Source: Microcoleus vaginatus PCC 9802 (GTDB lineage Bacteria; Cyanobacteriota; Cyanobacteriia; Cyanobacteriales; Microcoleaceae). Taken from it: a stretch of DNA of 64,000 bases. A model generated the notes under the pieces. That model made no database searches, had not been told where the DNA came from, and saw nothing but the letters and a program-made list of their open reading frames with translations. The stretch lies in assembly GCA_022701275.1 (NCBI GenBank), contig CP031740.1, forward strand, positions 879,001 through 943,000, in the 5' to 3' direction. Below are positions 8,404-16,568 of this stretch, in pieces; the first letter of the stretch is position 1; every line of letters starts with the position of its first letter. Both the position numbers and the translations under genes were made by a program.

Positions 8404-9654
8404 ATGGCAATAAAAGTGATGGAGATTGAGTTTACCGAACAGATTAATCCGATTAGGCAACTCGAACAATACGAAGGAGTTCGCATTTTAGTTCGCTACC
8501 GGGGACGCCTTCTGGGCTGGGCTTATGTTAGCAACAATCCCTGGGAACAAACAATTTCCGCTGAGCGAGTGCGACAAACAATTGTGGATCAGTTAGGAAA
8601 AGAGTTGGTGCGATCGACTTTAGGAGAGCAGTTCGGCGCTGTTTCTGAAGCAGTGGCGGATCGCCACCTGCCGTCAATTAGCGTTGTCATCTGCACGCGC
8701 GATCGCACAGATTTGCTCAAAGGCGCTCTGGAAGCTCTGCTCGCACTAGACTATCCCCACCGCGAAATTATCGTTATAGACAACGCTCCTGCAAACAGCA
8801 GCACCGCTGAATTAGTTGCGCGATTGCCGGTACGCTACGTCAAGGAAGAACGGCCAGGATTGGACTGGGCGCGCAATCGCGGGATCGCCGAAGCGCGGCA
8901 TGAGATTATTGCTTTTACTGACGACGACGTGCGGCCCGATCGCGGTTGGCTGCGGGCGATCGCTTCGGCTTTTGCTGACCCGGACATTATGGCAGTTAGC
9001 GGTTTAGTGGCGGCAGCCGAACTGGAAACCTTGTCACAACAGCAATTTGAACTGATATATGGCGGAATGCTGCAACACCTCGACCGCCACAAAACCGACG
9101 GTAGCAAGCTTTCTGTGTGGGAGTTGCTGTGGGCGAGCAAATACGGCGTGGGGGCGAATATGGCTTTCCGGCGGCAAGTTTTCGAGGCTGTGGGCAATTT
9201 TGACGTTGCTCTCGATGTGGGGACTGCGACTCGCGGTGGTGGGGATATTGAGATGTTTCATCGGATTTTGGCTAAGGGATACTCGACTTTTTATGAGCCG
9301 AGAGCTTTTGTGTGGCACTTGCACCGGCGCAGCGCCGATGCTTTGAGCCGGCAGTTGCAGGATAACGGGCGCAGTTTTGGGGCTTATTTACTGACGTGCG
9401 CTCGCAACCGCACTGTGCCGCGCTGGGAAATTTTGAAATTTGCTATGTTTAATTGGTTCGGTTGGTGGCTGGTGCGCCGCTTGGGGGCTCCGGGTTTGCT
9501 GCCGCGCAAGTTGGTAGTCAGCGAGTTGCTAGGAGCTCTCGACAGTCCTTTTGCTTACAGAAAAGCGCAGTTGCAGGCGCAGCAGTTAGGTGAGATTGAG
9601 CCGGAAGAGCAGCTACAGTCTGAACCGCAGGAAGTTGCTGGAGGTGTGCGATGA
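8404..9654 (+). CDS. Glycosyltransferase family 2
   Basis: The 416-residue product has an 88-residue N-terminal extension resembling that of the gene at 5559 (EQYEGVRILVRYRGRLLGWA). A GT-A domain follows, with VVICTRDRTDLLKGAL, FTDDDVRPDRGW at about 171-182 and GGGDIEMF where the first paralog has GGEDCELF, so the acidic pair is shifted to a single Asp. WHLHRRS follows. The ATG has a good AGGAG site 8 bases upstream. The last codons overlap the start of the permease gene by 4 bases (ATGA), which indicates translational coupling and ties this enzyme to the exporter. Confidence 0.92.
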   Translation: MAIKVMEIEFTEQINPIRQLEQYEGVRILVRYRGRLLGWAYVSNNPWEQTISAERVRQTIVDQLGKELVRSTLGEQFGAVSEAVADRHLPSISVVICTRDRTDLLKGALEALLALDYPHREIIVIDNAPANSSTAELVARLPVRYVKEERPGLDWARNRGIAEARHEIIAFTDDDVRPDRGWLRAIASAFADPDIMAVSGLVAAAELETLSQQQFELIYGGMLQHLDRHKTDGSKLSVWELLWASKYGVGANMAFRRQVFEAVGNFDVALDVGTATRGGGDIEMFHRILAKGYSTFYEPRAFVWHLHRRSADALSRQLQDNGRSFGAYLLTCARNRTVPRWEILKFAMFNWFGWWLVRRLGAPGLLPRKLVVSELLGALDSPFAYRKAQLQAQQLGEIEPEEQLQSEPQEVAGGVR

Positions 9655-10442
9655 GAAGTGTTCCAAAACTGATTGACAGGCGCAAAATCGCTCATTTCTT
9701 CGATTTGCTGCAGGTGTTGGTCGATCGCGATATGAAATTACTTTACAAGCGATCGGCTTTGGGAATTGCTTGGACTTTAATCAATCCGCTGTTGCAGTTA
9801 GCTGTATTTTCCTTTGTGTTTCGGTCTGTTGTACCGATTAACGTTCCGAAATTTTCTTCCTTTGCTTTCAGCGGTTTGTTAATCTGGAGTTGGTCTCAAA
9901 CCGCATTATTTCAAGCAACTGGATTAATTACCAACAATAAAGCGCTAATCAGACAGCCTAATTTTCCCACGGCAATTTTGCCGGTAGTTACGACTATGAC
10001 GGGACTAATTCACTTTCTGTTAGCTTTGCCGGTGTTAATTATCTTTCTGGCAATTGATGGCGTTCAGCCGAGTGCAGTGCTGTTTGTGTTGCCGCTGCTG
10101 ATGGCTATTCAGTTTATTTTGACAGTCAGTTTGGCTTATCCCCTCGCCGCTTTGAATGTCACTTTTCGCGATACTCAGCACACTTTGGGCGTAGTTTTGC
10201 AGATGCTGTTTTACCTGACTCCGATTTTCTACGACCTCAACAGCGTCCCCAAAGAATTTCAGCCTCTTTATCAATTAAATCCAATGGTGCCACTGCTTGG
10301 AGCCTACCGCGCCATACTGCTCAAGGGTACGCAGCCGGATTGGGTGGCACTGTTAATTGTTAGCTTGGTTGTGGCTGCTCTTTTGCCGATCGGACTGGGA
10401 ATTTTTAGACGGCAAAGCAATACTTTTGTGGAGGAATTGTAA
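9651..10442 (+). CDS. ABC-2 type polysaccharide export permease (Wzm-like)
   Basis: This 263-residue integral membrane protein has about six hydrophobic segments. The N-terminal cytoplasmic signature RDMKLLYKRSALGIAW, followed by NPLLQLAVFSFVF, is typical of Wzm/TagG-type permeases that export undecaprenol-linked O-antigen or capsular chains. It overlaps the preceding glycosyltransferase by 4 bases and abuts the ATPase gene with no gap, so the transporter subunits are made together. It works as a dimer with the ATPase encoded at 10443. Confidence 0.93.
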   Translation: MRSVPKLIDRRKIAHFFDLLQVLVDRDMKLLYKRSALGIAWTLINPLLQLAVFSFVFRSVVPINVPKFSSFAFSGLLIWSWSQTALFQATGLITNNKALIRQPNFPTAILPVVTTMTGLIHFLLALPVLIIFLAIDGVQPSAVLFVLPLLMAIQFILTVSLAYPLAALNVTFRDTQHTLGVVLQMLFYLTPIFYDLNSVPKEFQPLYQLNPMVPLLGAYRAILLKGTQPDWVALLIVSLVVAALLPIGLGIFRRQSNTFVEEL

Positions 10443-12515
10443 ATGCGTCAAGCTATTGTTGTCAAGGGTTTGGGGAAACGTTTCAACCGCTACTCTGCCG
10501 ATCGACCTTATACGATTATGCAGGCCGCTTTGGCGGGTTTTCGGCAGATGAAACCGCAGGCGCGTTTTTGGGCACTGCGGGATATCAATTTCAGTGTTGC
10601 TCCCGGGGAAATGCTGGGAATTCTCGGCAAGAATGGCGCGGGAAAATCGACGCTGCTGCAACTTGTTGGCGGTATCGGCCACGCTCAAGAAGGAACTATT
10701 GAAGTTAATGGCAGAATTGGCGGTTTGTTGGATTTGGGTGCGGGTTTTCACTCGGATTTAACGGGCAGAGAAAATGTGTTTGTGGGTGCGGTGGTGGCCG
10801 GTTTGACTCGTCGGGAAGCGGCGCGCCGGTTTGATGATATTGTTGAATTTGCAGAATTGCAACAGTTTATTGATAGTCCGATGCGGACTTACAGTACGGG
10901 GATGCAAATGCGGCTGGCTTTTTCGGTGGCGGTGCACACTGATCCAGAAGTCCTGTTAGTTGATGAACATTTGTCAGTTGGTGATGTGGCTTTTCAAACT
11001 AAATGTTTGAACAGAATATCGGAGTTTAAGGCTCAAGGATGTGCGATTGTTTTGATTTCTCACAACGCGACGCAAATTCATAAACTGTGCGATCGGGCTT
11101 TGTGGCTGAAATCAGGTGAAATCGTGGCTTACGGGGAACCAGAAGTGGTAGTCGGTCAGTATTTGTCGGAAATGCGCCCACCAACCGAAAAACGCACTCC
11201 CATGCTTCCCCCTGAAGTGACGAGTACGGGTTCGCAACTGCGAATCAATGACAATCGTTTCGGTTCTTTGGAAGTAGAAATTACAGATGTTAAAGTGTTG
11301 CCGGATGATGAGATAAACAGTGGTGAGCCTATTACTGTGGAAATTCATTATTCTGTACCGAAGCCAATTTCGGCTGCTATTTTTGGCGTGACAATCAGCC
11401 GGGAAGACGGTCAAATTTGTTTTGAGACTAATACTAATCAAATGGGCAGATTGCTGCCGCTGGCGGAAGGTAAAGGCACAATCCGCCTGCACGTAGACAG
11501 GCTGGATTTAGGCAACGGTCAGTATTACGTGAATGCTGGGGTTTACGAGAAGAGTTTGGCTTACGCCTACGATTATCATTGGCACACTTATCCGCTGTAC
11601 GTGCGATCGACTGTAAACCAAAAAACGATTCTTTGTCCGCCCTACCGCTGGGAATTTGATGGCAAAATGCAGGTTGCGGATTTACCAGAACCAGCCTATA
11701 AAGTTCACGCCTTGAATAAGGATAATCCTGCCTATGCCCAGATTTCGACTCAGTTAAAAAATAAGCAGGAACCTGACTTTTTAATTATTGGCGCTCAAAA
11801 GTGCGGCACGGAACCTCTATCCGCCTATCTGGCAAATCACTTGCAAATTATCAAAGATGGTTCCCGCAACATTCACTTTTTTGATTTGAATTTTGAGCGG
11901 GGCGTTGATTGGTACAGCAAGCAGTTGACGCGCAGTGTGGCGGATGAGAAGGTGTTGCTGTGGGAAATGACTCCTTACTATATTTATCATCCGTTGGTGG
12001 CAGAGCGGGTTTACAAGTGTTTTCCGGATGTTAAGCTAATTGTAATGCTGCGAAACCCGGTCAAACGAGCTTGGCTGCACTATCATTTAGAAGTGGCGAG
12101 CGGCTGCGAAAAGCTGGATTTTGAAAAGGCGATCGCTTCCGAACCAGATCGCCTAAAAGGTGAAATTGAAAAGATCAAAGCTGATCAAAGTTATTACAGT
12201 TTCAACCACCAACATTATTCTTATTTGTCACGAGGAATTTATGTTGAACAAATCAGGAATTGGCTCGATTATTTTCCGAGGGAACAGTTGCTAATTCTCA
12301 AAAGCGAAGATTCTGAGGCAAATGCCGACAAAGTTTTTTCTGAAGTGTTAGATTTCTTGGGTATTAGTGCGATCGCAAGTAAAGAATATGAGATGAATAC
12401 GGTCGAGGAGTATAGCAAAATACCAGCAGCAATTGAACAACAATTGACAGAGTATTTTCAACCTTATAATCAGGAACTTTCTAATTTGTTAAAACAGGAT
12501 TTTACTTGGAGTTAG
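10443..12515 (+). CDS. Wzt-like ABC transporter ATPase fused to a sulfotransferase
   Basis: This 690-residue protein has three parts. Residues 1-245 are an ABC ATPase (Walker A GKNGAGKST 62-70, signature YSTGMQMRL 150-158, Walker B LLVDE 171-175, H-loop SH 206-207) of the polysaccharide-export class. Residues about 265-395 look like the Wzt C-terminal beta-sandwich that recognises the modified end of the exported chain. Residues about 445-690 are a sulfotransferase: the 5' phosphosulfate loop is IIGAQKCGTEPLSAYL (usual GTT/S here reads GTE) and the 3' phosphate motif is MLRNPVKRAW at 535-544. The reading frame is continuous, so this is a genuine fusion and not two genes. It implies that sulfation from PAPS is coupled to chain recognition and export. 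It follows the permease directly. Confidence 0.9.
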   Translation: MRQAIVVKGLGKRFNRYSADRPYTIMQAALAGFRQMKPQARFWALRDINFSVAPGEMLGILGKNGAGKSTLLQLVGGIGHAQEGTIEVNGRIGGLLDLGAGFHSDLTGRENVFVGAVVAGLTRREAARRFDDIVEFAELQQFIDSPMRTYSTGMQMRLAFSVAVHTDPEVLLVDEHLSVGDVAFQTKCLNRISEFKAQGCAIVLISHNATQIHKLCDRALWLKSGEIVAYGEPEVVVGQYLSEMRPPTEKRTPMLPPEVTSTGSQLRINDNRFGSLEVEITDVKVLPDDEINSGEPITVEIHYSVPKPISAAIFGVTISREDGQICFETNTNQMGRLLPLAEGKGTIRLHVDRLDLGNGQYYVNAGVYEKSLAYAYDYHWHTYPLYVRSTVNQKTILCPPYRWEFDGKMQVADLPEPAYKVHALNKDNPAYAQISTQLKNKQEPDFLIIGAQKCGTEPLSAYLANHLQIIKDGSRNIHFFDLNFERGVDWYSKQLTRSVADEKVLLWEMTPYYIYHPLVAERVYKCFPDVKLIVMLRNPVKRAWLHYHLEVASGCEKLDFEKAIASEPDRLKGEIEKIKADQSYYSFNHQHYSYLSRGIYVEQIRNWLDYFPREQLLILKSEDSEANADKVFSEVLDFLGISAIASKEYEMNTVEEYSKIPAAIEQQLTEYFQPYNQELSNLLKQDFTWS

Positions 12516-12523
12516 AATGGGCA

Positions 12524-12551
12524 GGTTGGGTTAAGAAAACGAAACCCAACC
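12524..12551. terminator. GGTTGGGTT hairpin between locus genes
   Basis: GGTTGGGTT (12524-12532) pairs with AACCCAACC (12543-12551) and is followed by a run of C, not T. It is a hairpin repeat of the sort common between cyanobacterial genes. It might attenuate transcription into the next gene, but the missing T tract makes termination uncertain. Confidence 0.45.
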
Positions 12552-12593
12552 CCCCCCCTCAAAATATACCGTTAATTATAAGGGCAAAATGTT

Positions 12594-15071
12594 ATGAAAC
12601 GCATATTTCTCGTAGGAGCGCCTCGCAGTGGCACAACAATTCTTCAAAGCTTGTTAGCGGCTCATCCAGAAGTTATTTCTTTTCCGGAATCTAAGTTTTT
12701 TCACTATTTGCTGTACGATCAGTTTGCGGGAAAGTTGCCAGGTAGAATGGAAGCTTTTTTTAAGGATGAGATTAAACGTCCTGAACTTTTGAAAGATTTT
12801 GATGACACCCAAACTGTGGAAGCTAAAGCTAGTTGGTTTGTGAGAGTTTTGGATGGTTTGGCGGCTGAACAAAAAAAAAGCATTTGGTTGGAAAAAACGC
12901 CGGAACACATATATTTTATTGATGACATACAGCGCTTTTTGCCCGATGCGAAATTCATACATATTTTACGAAACGGTATGGATACAATAGCTTCTATGTA
13001 TGAGGCTACTAGGAATTTTAACGAATTGTGGGGCGCTGGTTGGGATTTAAACCACTGTATCGATCGGTGGGAACACGCGATGTTAACTAGCCACAAATAT
13101 ATTAATAAATTAAATCATATATTAGTTAAATATGAGGATCTTTTAGATAACAAAACACAAGTTCTAGGAAAAATTTGTAATTTTATGGGCATTGAATATG
13201 ACGATAGAATGCTCGTTAACTATCAAGAAAAAGCAGCGAACCTCAGTTTAAATTTACCTTGGCACAAAGGAATTGAGAGAGATGTCAAAAGTAGTAACGT
13301 TCACAAATATCATAAAATTTTCACTCGCAAAGAAATCAGATATATTTTAGATAAAATTCAGCGAGTCAACGAGGAAATGGCCTGGAAAGTGACGGTGGAA
13401 GTGACGGAACGAATTTCGGATATTTACGCTTGGCAAATATGCGATCGCCTGTGCTGTACGATCACACTAGAAGGAATTAAACTCGGTATTATTGAATTGC
13501 CTATTTGCGATTGCATGGTTGCGGCTGGGATTTTGGCGGATGCGATCGCAGCCCAGTTTGCTTGGCCCATTCTCGATCGCTTCTTTCAACGAAATCGCTG
13601 CGAAAAAGGCAATAAATTGTGGGAAACTTTGCTGGAACCATTGCACCCTAAACATGACTGGACGCTATTTATGCAAGAATTATGGGGGCGTCCGCATTGG
13701 CATTTGGAGGATTTCTACAAGCCTGAAATAGCTGAGGAAGTCTCAACAATTACCATCGAAAAAAAATTGATTGTCTTAGAAATTAGCGAAAAATTTGCTA
13801 ATATAAAAGTTGAGCTTTCTGAAATAGACGTGCTGGTGAAAGTAGGCGGCGTGGCTGTCGGTGTTGTCACTGTTGCGGTGGAAAATAATTTTGTTTCGGC
13901 TCAAAAATTGCGATCGACAATTACTCGAAATATGGGTTTTGAGTTGTGCATCGCCGCCGTGCGAGAAGCTTTGCTGGGAAAACCACTCAACGGCAAGCAA
14001 TGGCTACGATCGCGCTTAGCCTCTTGTGCTCAACAAAGGTCTAATTTGCCCGACTGCTGGAATGCACCGGGTGCTGGGGGCATTTATCCCCCAAATGCGG
14101 TGATGTTCGGCAGGCGATCGGGTGCGATCGGGACGAGTGTCAGCCGTCGCGCCTCACTCCCGGCGGCGGCGCTGCAGGAAATCGAGTCAGCGGCGGCAAT
14201 CGCTGGGGAACCGACAAGGCAAATTCCCCCAGAAAACGAGTTTCCAAAGCAAGTATTTTACGTTGGGGAACCGACAAGGCAAATTCCCCCAGAAAACGAG
14301 TTTCCAAAGCAAGTATTTTACGCACCGGAAATCATTTGCTCAAAATCTTCTTATCGGGAAGTTTCTCACTCGGTGAAACCTCAAGTTTTTGACAATCATA
14401 GCGTTACACAAAAACTCCCGATTCTCTCCTACCGCCGCATTTCTGCTGACGGTTTAGACGCAGTTACTCCCCAGATTTTTGAACAACAGTTACACAATCT
14501 CAAAAATCTGGGTTATTACAGTGCGAGTTTGGAAAATTGGCGAAGCGCGAAACAGGCTAAAACTCCTTTACCCGGTAAAGCTGTATTGATGACATTTGAC
14601 GGCGGCTATCTCGACTTTTTCCAATATGCTTGGCCTCTGCTAAAACGCTTTGATTTTACAGCAACTGTTTTTTTGGTAGCGGAGTCAATAGGAAAGACAA
14701 ATAGTTGGGAAAAAGCCGAATTTGAAGAAGTGCCGTTAATGGGATGGCCGGAAATTTTGCAACTGCGGGATGCAGGGATTGAATTCGGTTCTATGTCTGC
14801 TACTCATCAACCTTTGACTGCATTGTCGCCCACAGAAATTGTGCGGGAGGCGGCCAAATCCCGTGCTATCTTGGAACGGGGATTAGAGAAACCTGTTAAA
14901 TGTTTTGCCTATCCTTACGGGGATGTCGATCCAATTGTAGCGCATTTAATTGGAGCGACTGGATATACTTTTGGTGTATCATATACATTAAATTTTAGCA
15001 GTTTTGACGATGCTTTATTGTCGCTGCCGCGCATTCAAGTCACCGCCGAAAATGCCTTAAAATTAGCTTAG
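12594..15071 (+). CDS. Sulfotransferase fused to a degenerate polysaccharide deacetylase domain
   Basis: This 825-residue multidomain protein begins with a PAPS-dependent sulfotransferase (residues 1-270; 5' loop GAPRSGTTIL at 8-17, 3' motif ILRNGMDTIASMY at 124-136). Residues about 270-480 are an uncharacterised region with HDWTLFMQELWG and a strand-rich part. A low-complexity linker contains a duplicated 20-residue unit (538-577). Residues about 600-825 have the NodB fold of polysaccharide deacetylases, with FAYPYGD preserved. Motif 1 reads TFDGG (667-671) in place of TFDDG, and motif 2 reads MSATH (734-738) in place of HSxxH. One metal Asp and one metal His are therefore missing, and the domain may bind rather than deacetylate. 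As the last gene of the glycan locus it probably modifies the same polymer. Confidence 0.85.
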   Translation: MKRIFLVGAPRSGTTILQSLLAAHPEVISFPESKFFHYLLYDQFAGKLPGRMEAFFKDEIKRPELLKDFDDTQTVEAKASWFVRVLDGLAAEQKKSIWLEKTPEHIYFIDDIQRFLPDAKFIHILRNGMDTIASMYEATRNFNELWGAGWDLNHCIDRWEHAMLTSHKYINKLNHILVKYEDLLDNKTQVLGKICNFMGIEYDDRMLVNYQEKAANLSLNLPWHKGIERDVKSSNVHKYHKIFTRKEIRYILDKIQRVNEEMAWKVTVEVTERISDIYAWQICDRLCCTITLEGIKLGIIELPICDCMVAAGILADAIAAQFAWPILDRFFQRNRCEKGNKLWETLLEPLHPKHDWTLFMQELWGRPHWHLEDFYKPEIAEEVSTITIEKKLIVLEISEKFANIKVELSEIDVLVKVGGVAVGVVTVAVENNFVSAQKLRSTITRNMGFELCIAAVREALLGKPLNGKQWLRSRLASCAQQRSNLPDCWNAPGAGGIYPPNAVMFGRRSGAIGTSVSRRASLPAAALQEIESAAAIAGEPTRQIPPENEFPKQVFYVGEPTRQIPPENEFPKQVFYAPEIICSKSSYREVSHSVKPQVFDNHSVTQKLPILSYRRISADGLDAVTPQIFEQQLHNLKNLGYYSASLENWRSAKQAKTPLPGKAVLMTFDGGYLDFFQYAWPLLKRFDFTATVFLVAESIGKTNSWEKAEFEEVPLMGWPEILQLRDAGIEFGSMSATHQPLTALSPTEIVREAAKSRAILERGLEKPVKCFAYPYGDVDPIVAHLIGATGYTFGVSYTLNFSSFDDALLSLPRIQVTAENALKLA
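14205..14324 (+). repeat. Exact in-frame 60-bp tandem duplication
   Basis: Units 14205-14264 and 14265-14324 are identical except at the last codon, encoding two copies of a 20-residue block starting GEPTRQIPPENEF. The near-identity points to recent duplication in the linker of the fusion protein. Confidence 0.95.
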
Positions 15072-15134
15072 TAAGGTGCGTCAATCAGCGAAATTTTTCC
15101 CTCAATTAACAGTCTCTCAACGGACGCACCTTAC
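15071..15134. terminator. Bidirectional-looking inverted repeat between convergent genes
   Basis: GTAAGGTGCGTC (15071-15082) and GACGCACCTTAC (15123-15134) are perfect complements around a 40-base loop. They lie exactly between the convergent stops of the genes at 12594 and 15131. The arms belong to a GGTGCG repeat family also seen at 16536. Termination is likely but not certain, given the long loop. Confidence 0.5.
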
Positions 15135-16351
15135 AAGTGAAACTTATTAATCAATTCCTTGATTTTTCGCTGCAAATAACCGCCTAATCCTCGGGAAATT
15201 TTCTCGAATTTATAATGAAATAAAATCTCCATAACATCTTCAGTTTTCATATACTTTAAATAAGAAATCATTTTATCTGTCAGTTTATCATTAACATCAT
15301 CGATATACTTTCTCACCGCCAACCTTTCCGAAATATTCCATTTCTGATCAAACTTGCGGTGCATTTCCCTCTCATAATCTCGAAAATCTGAGATTTTCCC
15401 CTCCAAATACCTTTGAATATATTTCCCCGCGATTTGGGCACCATCCATCCCGTGTCTAATCCCTTCGCCACCCAAAAAATTTACTGTCGAGACACTATCG
15501 CCGATCGCAATTATATTATCCTTGCAATAAATATCCTTCAAACCACGACTGTACTTCAGCATGGAACCGTGTTTGTCAATAATTTTATAATTTTTAGACT
15601 TCAGATATTCATCAATCAATAAATCAATATATTTTTTCAGCGGTGACAAATGCCTCAGCGTTTTCTGCTCTAAAAAAATTCGGGCAGCACCAACTTTTAG
15701 CCTGTTTGGTTCCATTGGAAATATCCAAGAATAACCTTTAGGCATCCATTTATCACCCACAAATAAGATTAAATCGCCGCTGTGTTTATTGTAAATTTCT
15801 GGCTCTACTTCAATTAAATATTCGATTCCGGTTCCCGACAAAAAATCTGGCTTATCCTTCTCTTTTTCGTACATAATCGCCCTAGCAAAGCCAGTAGCAT
15901 CAACCAATACTTTAGTGCTGACTTGGATAAGTTGACCGTCGGATAACTGTTTAAATTCGACTGTTGTTTCGCCCTTGCTTTGTAAATGTCCGGTGTAGCG
16001 ATAACCAAGCCAAACTTCACCGCCAAATCGCTCAACTTCGCTGGCCAAAAATGCTCTAAATTTAGCAAAGTTGAGAACAACTCCCAAGCTTTCGGGAGAC
16101 TCCCAAGTTTGACTGACTTTGCTAGTTTCAATAGTAAGTTTGTGCCAAAAACTGCCGATAACGGATTCTGGTAAATCGAATTGATAGAGGGTTTCTAGAG
16201 GTGTAGCGGCGCTAGAAAAGTCATTTTTATTAAAAGTGTCGTTTTGCTCGGCCAGCAAGACTTTGTGGCCGGATTTGGCTAGGATTCTCGCGCAGTGTCC
16301 GCCTGCGGGGCCGGCTCCTACTATTACTATGTCAAAACTTTTTAAATTCAT
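15131..16351 (-). CDS. FAD-dependent oxidoreductase, geranylgeranyl reductase family
   Basis: The 406-residue product has a Rossmann FAD-binding motif at the N-terminus (VIVGAGPAGGHCARIL, residues 9-24) followed by the acidic end of the second strand (LLAEQ). It has a VDATGFAR motif and the second flavin-contact motif IIAIGDSVSTVNFLGGEGIRH near residues 275-295, typical of the geranylgeranyl reductase/ChlP-like group. Such enzymes reduce isoprenoid chains or related lipids using NADPH. The C-terminal lysine-rich tail is divergent. This is probably not ChlP itself, since the sequence departs from it in many places. The upstream neighbour is dxs, an isoprenoid precursor gene, which fits but does not prove an isoprenoid substrate. 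Confidence 0.85.
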   Translation of the reverse strand: MNLKSFDIVIVGAGPAGGHCARILAKSGHKVLLAEQNDTFNKNDFSSAATPLETLYQFDLPESVIGSFWHKLTIETSKVSQTWESPESLGVVLNFAKFRAFLASEVERFGGEVWLGYRYTGHLQSKGETTVEFKQLSDGQLIQVSTKVLVDATGFARAIMYEKEKDKPDFLSGTGIEYLIEVEPEIYNKHSGDLILFVGDKWMPKGYSWIFPMEPNRLKVGAARIFLEQKTLRHLSPLKKYIDLLIDEYLKSKNYKIIDKHGSMLKYSRGLKDIYCKDNIIAIGDSVSTVNFLGGEGIRHGMDGAQIAGKYIQRYLEGKISDFRDYEREMHRKFDQKWNISERLAVRKYIDDVNDKLTDKMISYLKYMKTEDVMEILFHYKFEKISRGLGGYLQRKIKELINKFHL

Positions 16352-16531
16352 TTTGCTTTTAACTCGCTGGCAATGTCAAAACACCCGCAGACATATCAAC
16401 TACTAAGCGCCGATTTTTGAGCTACTGGCCGCTGATTAAAATTTAAGGTAGGATTTGGTTTCACGTTAGTCATGGTTTTTTCTCCCTTATCCTCAAGTCC
16501 TCCTTCAATCATGCTGCTCGGAGATCGAAGG

Positions 16532-16556
16532 GTAAGGTGCGCGAGGCGCACCCTAC
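16532..16556 (-). terminator. GGTGCGC hairpin after dxs
   Basis: GGTGCGC (16536-16542) and GCGCACC (16546-16552) form a tight hairpin just past the dxs stop. It is a repeat-family hairpin that may stop or stabilise the dxs transcript. Confidence 0.5.
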
Positions 16557-16568
16557 AATTCTAGCTAT

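Noticed and set aside
8160-8429. 89-codon plus ORF between glycosyltransferases
   Set aside because: Low-complexity (Phe and Lys runs), no ribosome site, and it overlaps the well-supported start at 8404.
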